Part shown: one piece after another, positions 32,389 to 44,880 of the stretch | Layout of the letters: each line of letters opens with the position of its first letter | How positions within the stretch are numbered: the stretch's first letter is position 1 | Source: Asterella californica | Taxonomy: Eukaryota > Streptophyta > Marchantiopsida > Marchantiales > Aytoniaceae | Assembly: GCA_036924285.1 (NCBI GenBank) | Contig: JAYKYS010000006.1 | Span: 31,098,001 to 31,162,000, forward strand | Direction: 5' to 3' | Length of the DNA stretch: 64,000 nt | Notes under the pieces: model-generated | Database searches by the model: none | Seen by the model: only the letters and a program-made list of their open reading frames with translations | What the model was told of the DNA's origin: nothing | Position numbers and translations under genes: made by a program

Positions 32389-34201
32389 ACAACTCCTTGT
32401 GTGAGCTATTTTGACTTCGGCATGTGTGTGGGAATATTCGCGGACTATTTTCTCTTCCTCCTTTAAGGGATGAATTGTAGTAAATGGTATAGAATTACTA
32501 GAGCTCTGGGAGCATCTGGACATCTATATACCAGTGCTGTCCTTCTGTTTAATCAAATCCGAAGTATTTCTTAATGATTACTGAGCCTACGTATCCGCTT
32601 CCGGAGTGAAGCTCTTCGGTGCGCATTTATTGGTCAACAACAGTGTTTTGAGGAGGAAAGCAGGTTCGCCTTCGAGATCCAAGTACCTGTCAGTGTGCTG
32701 TTAACGCAAGTTCATGAAATATTTATTCTCCAGTCGCCTGCCAGGTAGTCAGTCAGGAAACCACTAGATGTCAGTTTGAGGGAAGTCCTCGTTACCTACT
32801 GCCGTGTCTTGCCGGTTGGTAGAGGTAGATCTAGGACCACGCCGGGCGCTGATATCTGTGTTTGATAGAGGGGTGGTACTCCGGTGGAAATAGGGCAGAG
32901 TTTGGACTTCCTGATTAGCTTGCATCAACAGCCCGTAGGGAAAGCGATTGTCCTCCGTTATTCGTAAGAGTTCGTAATATTCAGCTGGCTGTCTCGAGTT
33001 TTTGGTTGTCCTCCAGGCCCCTAGGGAATCCAACACTTGATTCTCCTAGATGAAGAGAAGTTTTAGTGGTGTACATCTCTCTCGATCTATGTATGACTAT
33101 ATGACAACATGACATGTATGACTTGTCATTGTCAGCGTCTTATGTACCGTGACTCCTGTTGCCTCGACAGAAGATTGCGTTCGCACAGCTGGTAAACAGC
33201 TAAATTTCTTGTGATGGGTGCACGGTGTTATCGACTGTCGCGGATTACGTCTGCTGTAGGCGAGTATACGATATGATCCTTCCGATGAGTGTCGACAGTT
33301 TTTCTTCATGATGCGGCATATCTGTGGCAATGGTGCTTGCTTGGCACTAACGTCACCGTACCTAGGCCTGGACGTTTGTATCAGGCCCAGCCTAGACTTT
33401 TACCGCTTACCCCTAAGCGGGAAAGATGTCTTCCAGTATCGCTTCCCTTTGTTGCAAAGCGAAAGAGAGAAGATGAATAAGCACCAAACTCGACCCATTG
33501 CACAAAGTTGGCAGCGCGAGACTAAAACAACTCCACCTTATGGGGTCAAGAGCCGGCGATAGGGTTAGGAAAACATGAGCAGAGAAGCCGACTTGTCATG
33601 CGATGCACGCGAAGTTACTTTCTTCGGTATGACAAGTTAGTTTCCTTGTTCTGCGTGGGGCTTACGGAATGGTCACTGCAGTAGCTTGCAATGGGTGATT
33701 GGTCTTACGCTGCGTGATGGTGGTGAGGCAACGTGAGATCTTTTTCATTTGTACCTTGTGGGAGACATCAGTGAAGCCGCACGTTTTTAGCATGTCATGT
33801 CAGAAATTTGAAATGAGATGCAGTTTCGTTTTTGAAGTTTTTGTATATGTCGGTGGCTTCAACTTATGTTACTCTTCAACCGTTAACACTTTGCACTTAG
33901 TGTCACAGCTTCCGATGAGGAGAAGCACTGGGGATACTAACGACGCTTAAAGGTATGTGTATCCTGTCTTAGTCGGAAATATATCAGCATATCGTACCTT
34001 TATTTGGATGAAGTGAAGGTTGAACACTGGTTTGACGCACTGGTTTGACGTCCCTCTGGATCCTTTCATTATGTTGCAACTGGTACTGACACGGTGGTTC
34101 TCCTTACGTTATGCAAACTTCTGTCCGTTTGAAATATCTCCGTCTAAGCGTCCATAGCGTATTTCAGTCGTCTACAGTCTTTTACCGTATTCACGGTGTA
34201 T
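32389..34201. other. 3' flank of the TSP1 gene, no further gene recognised
   Basis: Presumably the 3' UTR and intergenic DNA. GGGGTGGTACTCCG occurs twice, near 32230 (in intron 5) and 32871, suggesting a small duplication. A 9-bp inverted pair ACTTGTCAT / ATGACAAGT lies near 33588 and 33637. Open frames at 33289-33562 overlap in two frames and look like chance. Confidence 0.35.
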
Positions 34202-34232
34202 ACTTAAGTAGTGTGTATCACACTACTTAAGT
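34202..34232. repeat. Perfect 14-bp hairpin
   Basis: The arms ACTTAAGTAGTGTG (34202-34215) and CACACTACTTAAGT (34219-34232) pair perfectly around a 3-base loop TAT. The right arm overlaps the first base of the target-site duplication of the neighbouring miniature element. The hairpin may have been the insertion site, or be part of an older repeat. Confidence 0.9.
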
Positions 34233-34240
34233 GTGGTCTT

Positions 34241-34611
34241 CAGAAATTTGCTTGATCATACCCCCAATACGATCGTTGCGATTGATCATACCCGTTTTAA
34301 CGTTTGGTTGCTTGATCATACCCTGACGGGTTATTAACAGTCGAACCAGTCATTTTATCTTTTGGTTCATCATTTTAGTACTTTCAACCTTGACTAAATA
34401 TCACTGTAATTCCAAATTTTAACATTAAAGACACATTACACTATCCATATTCTCATTCTTTAATTATGTACAGTCTCACATGTGAATAAGACCAAAAAGT
34501 GACTGGTTTTACAGACAATAGCCAGTCAGGGGTGTTATCAAGCCATACATCGTTAAGAGGGGTATTATCAAGCTCGTGGAACCTAAGGAGGTGTTATCAA
34601 GCAAATTTCTG
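34241..34611. mobile_element. Mutator-like miniature element (MITE), 371 bp, 9-bp target duplication
   Basis: Terminal inverted repeats CAGAAATTTGCTTGAT (left) and ATCAAGCAAATTTCTG (right) are flanked by identical 9-base copies of TGTGGTCTT at 34232-34240 and 34612-34620. Nine-base target duplications are the mark of Mutator-like elements. Inside each end a subterminal motif is repeated three times at exact 30-base steps: TTGATCATACCC at 34252, 34282 and 34312 on the left, and the inverse form (GGGT(G/A)TTATCAA type) at about 34530, 34560 and 34590 on the right. There is no open frame, so it is non-autonomous. Transposase-binding is the likely role of the spaced motifs, inferred from other DNA transposons. 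Confidence 0.85.
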
Positions 34612-35275
34612 TGTGGTCTTAGTTTTCCTAGTTTCAAATGTAAACTATGAGGCGTGAAAATTAATAATGTTTATGTGAAAACTACAGTACAAGGACAATA
34701 ATATTTACGATATTTCTCGTAGTGTCAATATGATCACAGTAATATTTACTTAGAACCCAGAGATGATGTAACCAGTCTTTGGATACTGAAAGTAATTTTG
34801 TGAACGTATTTTTGAGAGAATTGACGCAAGAAATGAAAGAGCAGATTCAGAGAAACTCCCGCCAAAAGTTACGAGAGCGGAAGCCTAGTAGGAAACGGTG
34901 CAGAAAAATGTTCTACTTGACAAGTAAGAAGAAGTTTTCTTAGGCTTGTAATTTTTAAGTGTAGAAATTAGTGTGGAGGACACTGATTAGTGTGAATGTG
35001 AATGTTAAATTATTGGCACCACACTAATACGGGTGAGGATGCCCCATATACACTTTGCCGAATTATCATAACTAATACGGGAGAGAATGTAACCGTCCAT
35101 AGCGTATATAGATCGAACGGTTTGCAATTATGTAACTTTACATTGTAGTTTGGGATTCCTTGTTTTGATTCATCCTCATTGTCGATTAAGAGGTATGCGT
35201 GTATCCAGAAAGTTCTCTATTAATTAATGTAAAGATTTCACTCAAGGTGAAAAAAAGTGGACCATCACATCCTAG

Positions 35276-35308
35276 CATCCCAGCACAACATTATGTTGTG
35301 CTGGGATG
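35276..35308. repeat. Perfect 15-bp hairpin
   Basis: The arms CATCCCAGCACAACA (35276-35290) and TGTTGTGCTGGGATG (35294-35308) pair without mismatch around a 3-base loop TTA. The stem is more GC-rich than its surroundings. A near-copy of the left arm start (CATCCTAG) precedes it directly. No longer arms were found, so it is too short for a plant microRNA precursor. Confidence 0.9.
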
Positions 35309-38020
35309 TGAGCTTCTCTCGGGAATGAAATATATGTCAGACATTTCACGAATAAAGTCTTGCTCACTTCTATCGTGGGGTGGTTATTGCATGAAAGCTA
35401 AGCAATCGTTGCTTCATGGAACTTTAGTAGAATTGAAGTATTCGTCATTATGTTTAATATGAGTTGTTGGACAAGGTAGTACAATCGTGATATCCAATAA
35501 TGTTACGTTCATGAAAGATCTATGATTGTTTTCTTTCTCATTCTGACCTCGGGTTTACAACCGTTATTTGAGATAATTGACCACTTACGAAAGAACAATT
35601 TACTTGCATGTACAGTGAGTTGCGTTCCTTGCTATCACTTTTCTTTACATTGTTGGGCACCATGCCGTTTATTGGTCAGCTTCAAGAAGTCACTGAACTG
35701 TATTCGGATAGTGGCTTTTGTACTACAATTATGACAGTGTCTCAACACTAAGTCTTCTTCATTAACCATTAAATGAGAGGACACTACTCGCTTGACATTG
35801 TTCTTTCGATTAAATGCTTCATTGCCTTGGATTCAGTTACAATGGATTCAACTGCATAAAGATTCAGTTGCATGACCAATTTTGCAATTTCATGTCATCC
35901 GTTTCGAGCCACGTCGACTTGGAACCAAGAGACGAACCGCTGTGTTCACGACTCGCAAATGCCTTAGATTTTATTATCTTTCTTTAGTATATTTCAAGGC
36001 TTCGCAGAGAGAAATACTGGACATCGTTGGGTTTACCACATTTTTGGAATCGGGAGGATATTTCATGTTGGAGGATGGTGTTAGGATATATATTAGAGTT
36101 AGGCATAATGTATTGTGTTCTCATTATCTGTAAGTATTATTTATTATGTTCAGAATATCTAACGTTGCAGTTAGATACATTCACCAGCATATACTATCGC
36201 TGGTATGCTTCGTCATAGCTGAGTCGCCACACCACCTTGGTTCATTAAGGCTCCACCCAAGTTTAGTGAGAGCACTTCATGCTTGTATGTCGGCATGTAA
36301 ATGAACATATATATAACAAGCGGATAGCTTTTAGGTGATATTTTCTATAAACTTCAGATATCGAAGGGGTTGAGGTCTATTGTTGTTCTTCTTGTGTCAC
36401 AGATGCCAGGGCCATTGTAACCTAGGATAGCGGAGAAAGAAGAAGAGATTTCAGGTTCAACGATAACTAGAGGACGGGGTTAAGATTCTACCGAACGATG
36501 GACTCGTTAGACAAGAAGTATACCATGATCATCCAATGAAGTTAAGAAATGTTAGACATTTAGACGGAAGAGAAGGAGATTTGGCATCGAAGATCCGTGT
36601 AGTGGAATCCAAGAGACGATGATGACTTTATCGGATACGGTGGCTGTTGTGCCACAGCAAAATACAAAAGGTTTATTTTCTATGTGTGTATCAAATTTGA
36701 CTATGCTTTGTGAGTTTGTTGTCTTGCTGCAGATTTTGACTAGATGCATTCTCCTTTTCCATTTGTATATTTGAGATCGGGCCTATCCAGCACCAGCACT
36801 TCACAACAGTAACTCCCTACACATAAGCTAACCTCTTACAACTGTTTGTTCCAGGAAATTCTCCTAACTTTGACCGGCAATCGTCAATATGAAGAAGTTG
36901 AAGTGAGACGTCAACAAGTGGAGTGGATTTGGAAAGCACGACAAGCCAGTTTGAAGTGATGTCAGAGGACTTTGCAGTGACGATGACGAGCAGTGAATTA
37001 TCTTCACGATTACAGATGTGTGTTTGATTGAGAAGAGAAGCTTTTCCCAGTCAAATATTCGGAAGAGGATTTAGAACCACATATCCATATACCTCTTTGA
37101 TCAGTGGTAAACGTGAGAATTATTTTTCTTCAAGTAAAATGGTTTGAGTAGTGGATTTAGTATTGTGCAATGTTTCTTCAAGAGAAAGAATAAAAATCTC
37201 CATGGTAAGAAAGAATAAGCGCGTGTTTTCATGCATGCATTACAAACAGGTGAAGAGATTTATCCATTGACATATATAGTCTAGTCCATGAAACAAACAT
37301 GGACCAACAAAAAAAGATAGACATAAGATCATGTAATGATACGTCCGCTTGCGTGTCATATATGTATGGTGGATATTATTTTTATACATATGTGTCAACT
37401 TTGCAAAGGTATGCTAAATACATGGTTAGGATAATGTTCTTTACATGTTTCGATATTCACCTGTGTTTCATACAGAAAGAGAAGAGACACGTGTCTCAGT
37501 ACTTCATCAAGTTCTTTGTCTTTTAATCTACTATGTAAAAAGATAGTGTTGATATTTTCTGTAGTTAAGTAGATTGACTAAGCTGCATCGAGATCACAAC
37601 TTACTTGTCATAGCTTTTACATATGTAGACAAGTGTTTTACAATGAGACATGACTTAGTTCTGTTCCAAAAAAATTATTATGACTTGAGATGACTTAATA
37701 GATCACTAGAAGACAAACAACTTAAATATTTGATTTATCAATGAGATATTATTTTTGTTAAGAAGTCCCAATGTACTCCTTAGGATTCAAAGTGACACAA
37801 CGGTCGCTGAAAATGTGATTTTGTGTAAAATGACAGTCAAAGCTTTATTGATAAGCTTACGCCTGATTTAACAATCAATCAATTTGAGGTTGAGAGATAG
37901 AGTTATGATCAATTGAAGTTGAGGAGTTCAGTTTTTTAGATAGACTGTTCAAACAATCATAAAAATTACTTGGAGTTTATTTGAAGGACACTGAAATGAG
38001 GTTGGAAAGCTCTCGATGAG

Positions 38021-38071
38021 TTGGTAATTATGGATCAACAGTCACTTGATTTGTTGATCCACAATTACCAA
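38021..38071. repeat. Inverted repeat, 20-bp arms
   Basis: TTGGTAATTATGGATCAACA (38021-38040) and TGTTGATCCACAATTACCAA (38052-38071) are inverse copies with one mismatch around an 11-base loop. A weaker inverse match (TCTCGATGAG / ATATCATCGA) extends the stem outward by about ten bases on each side. It may be the core of a decayed fold-back element. Confidence 0.85.
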
Positions 38072-38582
38072 GATATCATCGATTGACATCTGATTTCAAT
38101 CAAGGTATGTTTAGTTCGACATAGAAATCTTTGCAAATTTTATCTGAGAGAGATCAACATGTGTTGGAGAGATATGAGCGAGCTGATGACAAGGGTCTCA
38201 AGTTTCTTTCAATATGGACATGGAGGGCCGAGATATGATCAACATAAGTTTTTGGTGTATATTTTGAAACACAGTTGAAAATTCTAGACTATTTTTCATT
38301 TGTGAATGAGTTTAGTTCATGTTAGTGTGATATGTGAGTGCTTTTCATCGTGGGCTCAAGTTTCATGTTATTCTGAACCTCAGAGATGAAAATATAATAT
38401 AGCTTGTTAAAGTTACTATGGTGTTGAAACTTAAATATTTCACAACATTTTTATACATAGTTTGTAGTTTACAACATGTTTGCAAGAGAGAGTTTAGACT
38501 TTGCAGAGGGTGAGCATAGTGAGTATAGTCCTTGATCTTGTGAAGTTTCAGAGAGAGAGAAAGAATGAGCAATCATATCTAC

Positions 38583-38657
38583 ATCTGATGAGTATTAAAG
38601 CTCGCTAGAGAAATGATACATCAATCATTAGCGAGTACTAACACAACAACATCAGAT
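38583..38657. repeat. Nested inverted repeat of 75 bp
   Basis: Several short inverse pairs nest around one centre: ATCTGATG / CATCAGAT at the ends, CTCGCTA / TAGCGAG inside, and AATGAT / ATCATT at the middle. The result is an imperfect hairpin with bulges. It resembles an eroded miniature element. No target duplication was seen. Confidence 0.6.
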
Positions 38658-40399
38658 TTTATCACAATCGGAAAGTTGTGCACTTCTCAAGAGCCGCTCT
38701 CACTTGTTTACTTTAAGAAAGATAACCAATCGAATATCTCTCTGACTTTGATGATGTTTTTAGTGAAAGAAAAAGACACATCATGACGTTTTAATCTTAG
38801 AAGCAAGACGTCTAATCGTACTTGTGTCGTGGACTTGCTAGGATGTAAAATCGTGAACTTGGGAAGAAAACTTTCAAACTTTCTCTGACACCGTTGTGTA
38901 AGTCTCATTAATATACCAACTTTGGTTTTTGAATCGTCAGAAATAAAGTTAAGACGGAAAATTTATGAGGGTTTTATCAACTGAGGAGTTAGTAGAACAT
39001 GAAGTTAGTGTGGCAGATAAAGTGCTGATGTGGCACATTTGCTAACATGACAACAACAAAAATGTTGATGTAGAAAATTGACACATGTTATTTTTGTTGA
39101 CGTGACACTATTGAGGATGCACTTTTTATGACGTGGTAATCTGCTGATTTGGCAATGCTGACTGACACATGCTGATGTGAAACGAAGAAGTTATGCAGTG
39201 AAGAAGTTATGTAGGTTGGGAGTTAGATGTATATTGCGGTTTAGAAAATTGTACAACTAAATGTGAGCTTGTTGTGAGAATCTTAATGCTTGGGCATATA
39301 AATTGTAATGCATAATATAGCCTAGAGATTTAAACCATCAAAAACAGATGTGTACTGAGAGAGATATGTGGAGTAGAAGTATTAAAGATAGAGAAGAAAA
39401 AAGCTAATCATCTTCAAGTACTTTTTCCATGAACACAGGTGGAGTTGAAGAAAAATAGTAACTTAAACTTCATGGCAACAAGAAACCTTAGGCGTTCAAA
39501 TCTCTCCTAATATCTATGCTTTAGAGCTTAGATCTCTAAGGTTATTCACACACAAACCGTGAAGGTTAAACCAATAGGTTGATCCCCACAACTTGTTGGG
39601 GGATTATGTTGGGCACTTGTGTCTTAGGACGAGAAACAACATTCCACGCGACCACTAGATTGACCTCTTCATTATCCACCAACTTTAATCAAATCGAAGT
39701 GCGAAACTTAAAGGATGCGACCCATTAGCTACTTCAAAAAAAATTAAGTTTGAATAAGCTAAAACCATATCTTCCTCCCATTAGTGCACGTGTGGACATA
39801 GTTTTTCAAAATGACATCTTTGTAGACACTGAGGGAAGTCAAGATTGTGACGGTCCGTGGAAGAACCTATTTCGAGAAGTGATGATGAATAGCTCGAAGG
39901 AGATGTTTGAACGACAAATCAATGAATACTTCAAGGACCGATGTAGAATGCTTGACGAAGTGTCACATGAGGAAGAAGTTTTTCACAACTCATTCTCAGA
40001 ATGGATGTACCTGATCAGTTACGGTGAGATGAAACAATAGATGAAGGGGACGAAGGAGCACAAGCACAACAGATTGTCAAGGATAAGTGTTCCTCAGATG
40101 TGCGCTCATCTTGGATGTCAACACATCTATCAGACTTCCAGTACTGACGATAATTTAGTGCCTCCGTTGCCGTGGAGAGAGTTTTTCTTGGGGAGGACAG
40201 ACCTCGTGTTTGTGACTGATTGTGAGAGCGACAAAAGAAAAACAGACTACTGCCGGTAATAAGAACTCAGATACATTCTCTTGTAACCATCAAGGTCAAT
40301 CAGACCTCAAATCTGTGCAAATAGACTTTCTAAGACTCAGAAAAAATTATTCTTGTCTCAATTTTACAATTGATATCAAGCAGCCCCTAGAGAAGCTGA

Positions 40400-42120
40400 C
40401 CCCTAGCTAAGCTAACCCTTTGTTTAATAAAAAGTTCTCAATCCTCGATGTCATCTTGATGCAACGTAGATTATGAATTAAGTCATGATTAGAGCCGAAG
40501 CCACAGCTACAAGATCACCCCAAAGGGCTTACAACCTTCCTATAGTTGTATCAAGCTCATAATCTCGGTTGCATGCAACCTAGATTATGAATCAAGTCAT
40601 GATTTTAGGACCGAAGTCGTAGCTACAAGATCACCCTACATGACTTACAACCCTCTCATAGAGATATCCAGTATCTCTCAGCTCATAATCTCAATTGCAT
40701 GCGGAGACTTAAGTCAAGAAGCACACGTTTAAGGAGGATACTAGTCCTCCGCCCTTAGATGTGTAAAACGTAACCACACATCCAACATAGACTCCCATCC
40801 AAGAGGTCAACATGCTGAGATATGAACTAAGAGCCAAGAGGATTTGATCCAAGGACCTCTTGTTCTTAGGTGGCCGCCCCTTCCATTGAGGTGGTTTCGA
40901 CTTCTATTTAATAAAGTAAAGAAACATGTACATAGGCTTACATAACTTGCTTTTATCTCCATTGCTAACTTTTCGGATGTTATTTTCATTGTAAATCTCT
41001 GTTTCTAGTAATGAAAGAACCAAAATTATACTACTCAAGAACAACCACACAGTGGTGTCATGAGATAATAGATCCGAGTCACCAACAAAAAACGATAGTT
41101 TATTCTTTTGTCACTTTTTTAAACTAGAAATGATGCAAACATCTATGCATAACATTGTTCTACATAATGAAAACACGTGCTTGCTCTAATCAAGAAGAGC
41201 TTCCACCTGGTAGCTTCATGACTTCTTAGTAGTTCTTTGGAATATAAGCTAGGTCTAGCTTGACCCTAGCTTAGCACATGCCAACTTAACAAGCTCTAGT
41301 GCAACTTCCTTTACAACTACGTACATAGTGGAAAAAAAATCCTTTTGTTATCATCTTTCACTGTATAGACTATCATGGAACACGACATTCACCCCCTCCA
41401 AACATGCACATCCTCTAGTATGTGCCTAGCCGTCACAGGTCCTCGTAATTCTCCAAGTCATCTTCGTTCTCCTCAACTGTCTCAAATAAAATGTCCTCAT
41501 TTGCACTTGTGATCTGTTCTGATCTTAAGAACTCAACCAGCTCCATCGTTCCTCCTCTCTTTCTGAACAATTTGACTCATTTTCTAGCAACAGGAAGCCT
41601 TAAAGACGTACCATCTAGCTCTTGCAAAGAATAAATAGCATTCTGATGCACATATGAGACGATGTATGGACCAAACCATCTCATGGAAAGCTTGTAAACT
41701 ATAGAGTTCTGGTTCTCTAATGTACTATCATATACCAACATCCATTCCTTCACTTTTGCACCACGTAATTCTCCTCTATTTGCTCGTAGTCTTTTTATAG
41801 ATCCATATCTTCAAATAATGTCTTCAAATCTACATATATCTTTCGTGGTCTTTGTTCTCAATGCTCGCCTTTCTACAAAGTTGGAGAGGTTCTCACGAGC
41901 CAAAACTAAATCTTAGATGCAATATCACCAAGTCAAGAACCCACTGGAAGAGAATGCAAGGTGGATAAGTAGGCACAAGATCATCCTTATATCGCATCTT
42001 CGAGTAAAACTGACAAAGTTCATCACATCTTGATACAGACCTTTCTACCAGTATTTTTCCTTCAACTTTATGTAAGTAGCTCAAATCCCTCGATGTCTAG
42101 TCCACAAGGTGGAATTCGTG
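40400..42120 (-). mobile_element. Ty3/gypsy remnant B: 3' LTR and part of integrase, internally deleted
   Basis: Same family and strand as the element at 57.5-64 kb. Minus-strand order: a fragment of integrase N-terminal/core sequence (41.76-42.11 kb), the C-terminal GPY/F-type region (41.45-41.75 kb), a polypurine tract GGAGGGGGTGAA, and a 3' LTR starting TGTCG at 41387 and matching 58.1-59.03 kb down to about 40.4 kb. Compared with the right-hand copy about 0.44 kb is missing, joining the equivalents of about 59.40 and 59.84 kb at about 41.755 kb, which removes the end of the catalytic core. A readable piece is YSKMRYKDDLVPTYPP with FQWVLDLV. Many base changes indicate an older copy. Confidence 0.8.
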
Positions 42121-44400
42121 AAGGTGCGACACTTAGAGTACTCTTTGTCATACGATGTTCTCGCAACTTGTGCGTTCCATGTCTGACCAAGGGATAAGTC
42201 AGATAAGAACGAAACTAAAAGAAAATCTAATGAGGAAGGATATCTAGGCGAGGCTACACGACATAAGAGCATAATAGGAGCAGCGTGGAACGCGTCTCCT
42301 CCCTTGAAAATGTTAGTACAAGACATTCAGACTCCTCCATGTCGAGCACCTCCATTCCAGGAGTACACGAAGATGTCGATTAAGTCATGATTATTATGAG
42401 TTGTATCTCTTTTCATGGCTTAAAATCCTAGGGATATTTAATGATCTAGGAGGCATTCAAAAAGTCTAATTCGATTATGGGATAAGCACAAGGATACATA
42501 AGATGTCGTGGTGTTCAAAGCTACTATCTACTATCGTCTATTTTACCATATCCTGAAGAAGTGTCCTCTTATGGCTCAATTCGACCTTAACTAAATCAAC
42601 TATCCATGCTCCTAGCTCTGCTTAACGACAAATTCTTGGACGACAACACTCAAAGCCGAGCAGAATTCTGGAATGCCAGGAAAGCATATTCATATAAGGA
42701 GGAGTGAAGGTTTGTCCGGGGTAGAAAAACGTCTAGCACTGGAGTTGTGTCATAGGTATGTCAAACGATCCCTGACGTAAGATCCATGTAAAGGTCAGGA
42801 TCAAGGTGAGTTCCTTCACGTAAATACTCGTGAGGCGGTGGTAGGAAGACAAGGAGAATGGTCTCAATTATACCAGAGAATGAGTTGCTGGTGTATTCTT
42901 GTACATAGGATTAAATGTACTATAATTAGGATAGAAATGGCTAGCACCACGGAAGGTCAACCTACGATCACTAACTTGAGCATTAGTTAGGAATTAGAGT
43001 TCCAGTGACTATTTATAGGATATTTCAGACAACAATGTTATAGAGTAGTCCCGCAAGGAATAGGAGTAGACGCTCGTCAAAGTTTGTATATTTCAAATTG
43101 TTAGTAGAAAACCCTCATGAGGACCAAGAGTCGACATATCAACTTATCCTACCGTGCAAGTGTGTGTGTGCTTAAGTGTATTTTTGTGGTGTATGTGAGT
43201 GTTTGTCAAGTGCTAGTGTTTTATCTTCAGAGTGAAGGAGATCACTTCAAGGAAGAACTAAGGTCTTCGTTGAGAAATGAATAGTGAGTCCAGAACTACA
43301 GAGAGCTAACAAGAAAAAGTCAACTCTCTCTTGTGGACTCTGTAGCACAAAGCTTTGAGAGTAACTAGGAAACAATTCGGGATTATCTTTATAAGATTCA
43401 AGGATCACTTAGAGAAGTAAAGCATGGAACTTATCACCTTGAGAGTCTAGTTCAAGAAAGAGATCTTCAAAGATATCAGACAAAGAGAGAAAGAGAGAAG
43501 TCATCGAGAAGTGGCACAAGGATAAGTCTTATAAGGGAGAGGTGACTGAAGGAGATTGGCGTGTGACGAAAACAACCTCTTCATTCTGGTCAAGACAGAA
43601 AAAAGTTATGCTTCAGAAAGAGAAAGTTACATGAAGAGCTAAAGTGAAGTTCAGACCTTCAGGGAAGTTCCAAGACCAAATTGTATATTTCATCCAGGGT
43701 AGTCTTGACTTATTCAAAGAATTCCAAAGTTTCAAGAATTATCTCATTTGGTCATGACACTCTCCCAAGGACAATGACAATACACCTCAATGTAAGTTAT
43801 CGTGTTTAACTGATGATCAATGATAAGAAGTTATCATTGAACTAGGTTATAAGAACCATCAAGAGAAAACTATGAACAATAGGGATGTATTTTCCATGTC
43901 GAGTGAGCAATTGGAGGTAATGTTGAAAGAAATCCAATTGTGGATTTGTGCTCAATGTAAAATACATGTTGTAAGTGTTATGTAGTTGGTTCATGTTGTT
44001 AATCGTATTAAATTTATCATAAAAAATGTAAAGAATATTGATTCTTGTTTTAAATTCATCCTCAAGAATATACTTCTTTACATGGTTGCAGCTTCTAGAA
44101 CTTGTCATATTATGAAAAATTACAAAGAAAGTAAACAAATGCTTAGCATAAATAGTAGCAATTGAATTCATTGAAGCGTAACAAGAGTTAGAGATTGTTG
44201 AAAAAGTTGTGACAACTTTACAAGAGCAACTTGTAAATACTAAGAGTGAAAACGCACAAAGTGTAAAAGATATATCATGTACACAACAATAAATGCTTGA
44301 TCAAGAAGATGAGTTACAAAAAAGGATTAAAGATTTGAAACAAACATTAGAAAATAAGAAGATAAAAACCAATCGTTATCTGAATGCTTATATATTAAGT
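42121..44400. other. Stretch with no recognised gene
   Basis: No supported coding region. From 43.25 to 43.8 kb the plus strand is purine-rich. At 44.16-44.39 kb a plus-strand frame with one stop reads as a coiled coil (VEKVVTTLQEQLVNTKSENA, then QEDELQKRIKDLKQTLENKK). This may be the eroded gag or a structural part of a mobile element, interrupted by the fragment at 44.5 kb. A similar helix-forming frame resumes after 44.9 kb (INKLKEDSEVQRVL). Confidence 0.3.
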
Positions 44401-44539
44401 ACTATGTGATGCAATGTGGAGGGCGGGGTTAGAACTTGTTTGCATGAACGCTATTAGAGGGACCGATGTGACCATACGGATCAGAGTGTTGAGTGAAGTG
44501 ATCATAGGTATGATAGAATCTTTGTAATTAAGGTGCACT

Positions 44540-44880
44540 AGTAATCCTAGTCATCTGAGGTACCCCTGGGTGAGAGACAGGCCGGCTTACAGACCTCTAC
44601 CTCCAGCTCGACAACCACGGCCTCCTTGAGCTCCTCCGCCTCGTCCACGATCAACCTTCCCTTGCCGTAGCTCAGGATGAAGATCAAAACAACGGTCCCT
44701 ACTGTGACCTGGTCGCCCGCAATGCTCACATTGCCTAGGCACCGCTTGAGACGTCTAGATGTCTCATAACCACCTCTCCTTTGTGGACAATCCTTCTGCT
44801 GATGAGGACCATCACAAGTCCAGCAAGGACCTGCTTGCTGCTGACTAGAGAAGGACGGCATGGGCTTCTGCCCACCAGAT
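44540..44880 (-). pseudogene. Gag zinc-knuckle fragment (two CCHC motifs, frameshifted)
   Basis: One frame starting near 44861 reads QQQAGPCWTCDGPHQQKDCP, a zinc knuckle of C-x2-C-x3-H-x4-C spacing. In another frame, read at about 44660-44735, QCEHCGRPGHSRDRC is a textbook C-x2-C-x4-H-x4-C knuckle, followed by FDLHPEL and an Arg/Gly-rich tail (GRGGGAQGGRG). Tandem knuckles with an RG tail are typical of retrotransposon gag nucleocapsid, which binds the RNA genome. The two motifs are now in different frames. The fragment is clearly more GC-rich than the AT-rich DNA on both sides, as expected for an inserted piece. Confidence 0.6.

Larger units (their letters stand above)
34621..40400. other. 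Long AT-rich stretch with no supported gene
   Basis: No coding region could be supported. The longest candidates are plus-strand frames at 35882-36133, 39750-40040 and 40041-40259. The last two lie back to back in one frame with a single TAG between them, and read as an acidic, Glu/Met-rich protein (EVMMNSSKEMFERQINEYF) without a known motif. They could be a relic of a mobile element, since an LTR fragment starts just to the right. Three hairpins in this stretch are listed separately. Confidence 0.35.
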
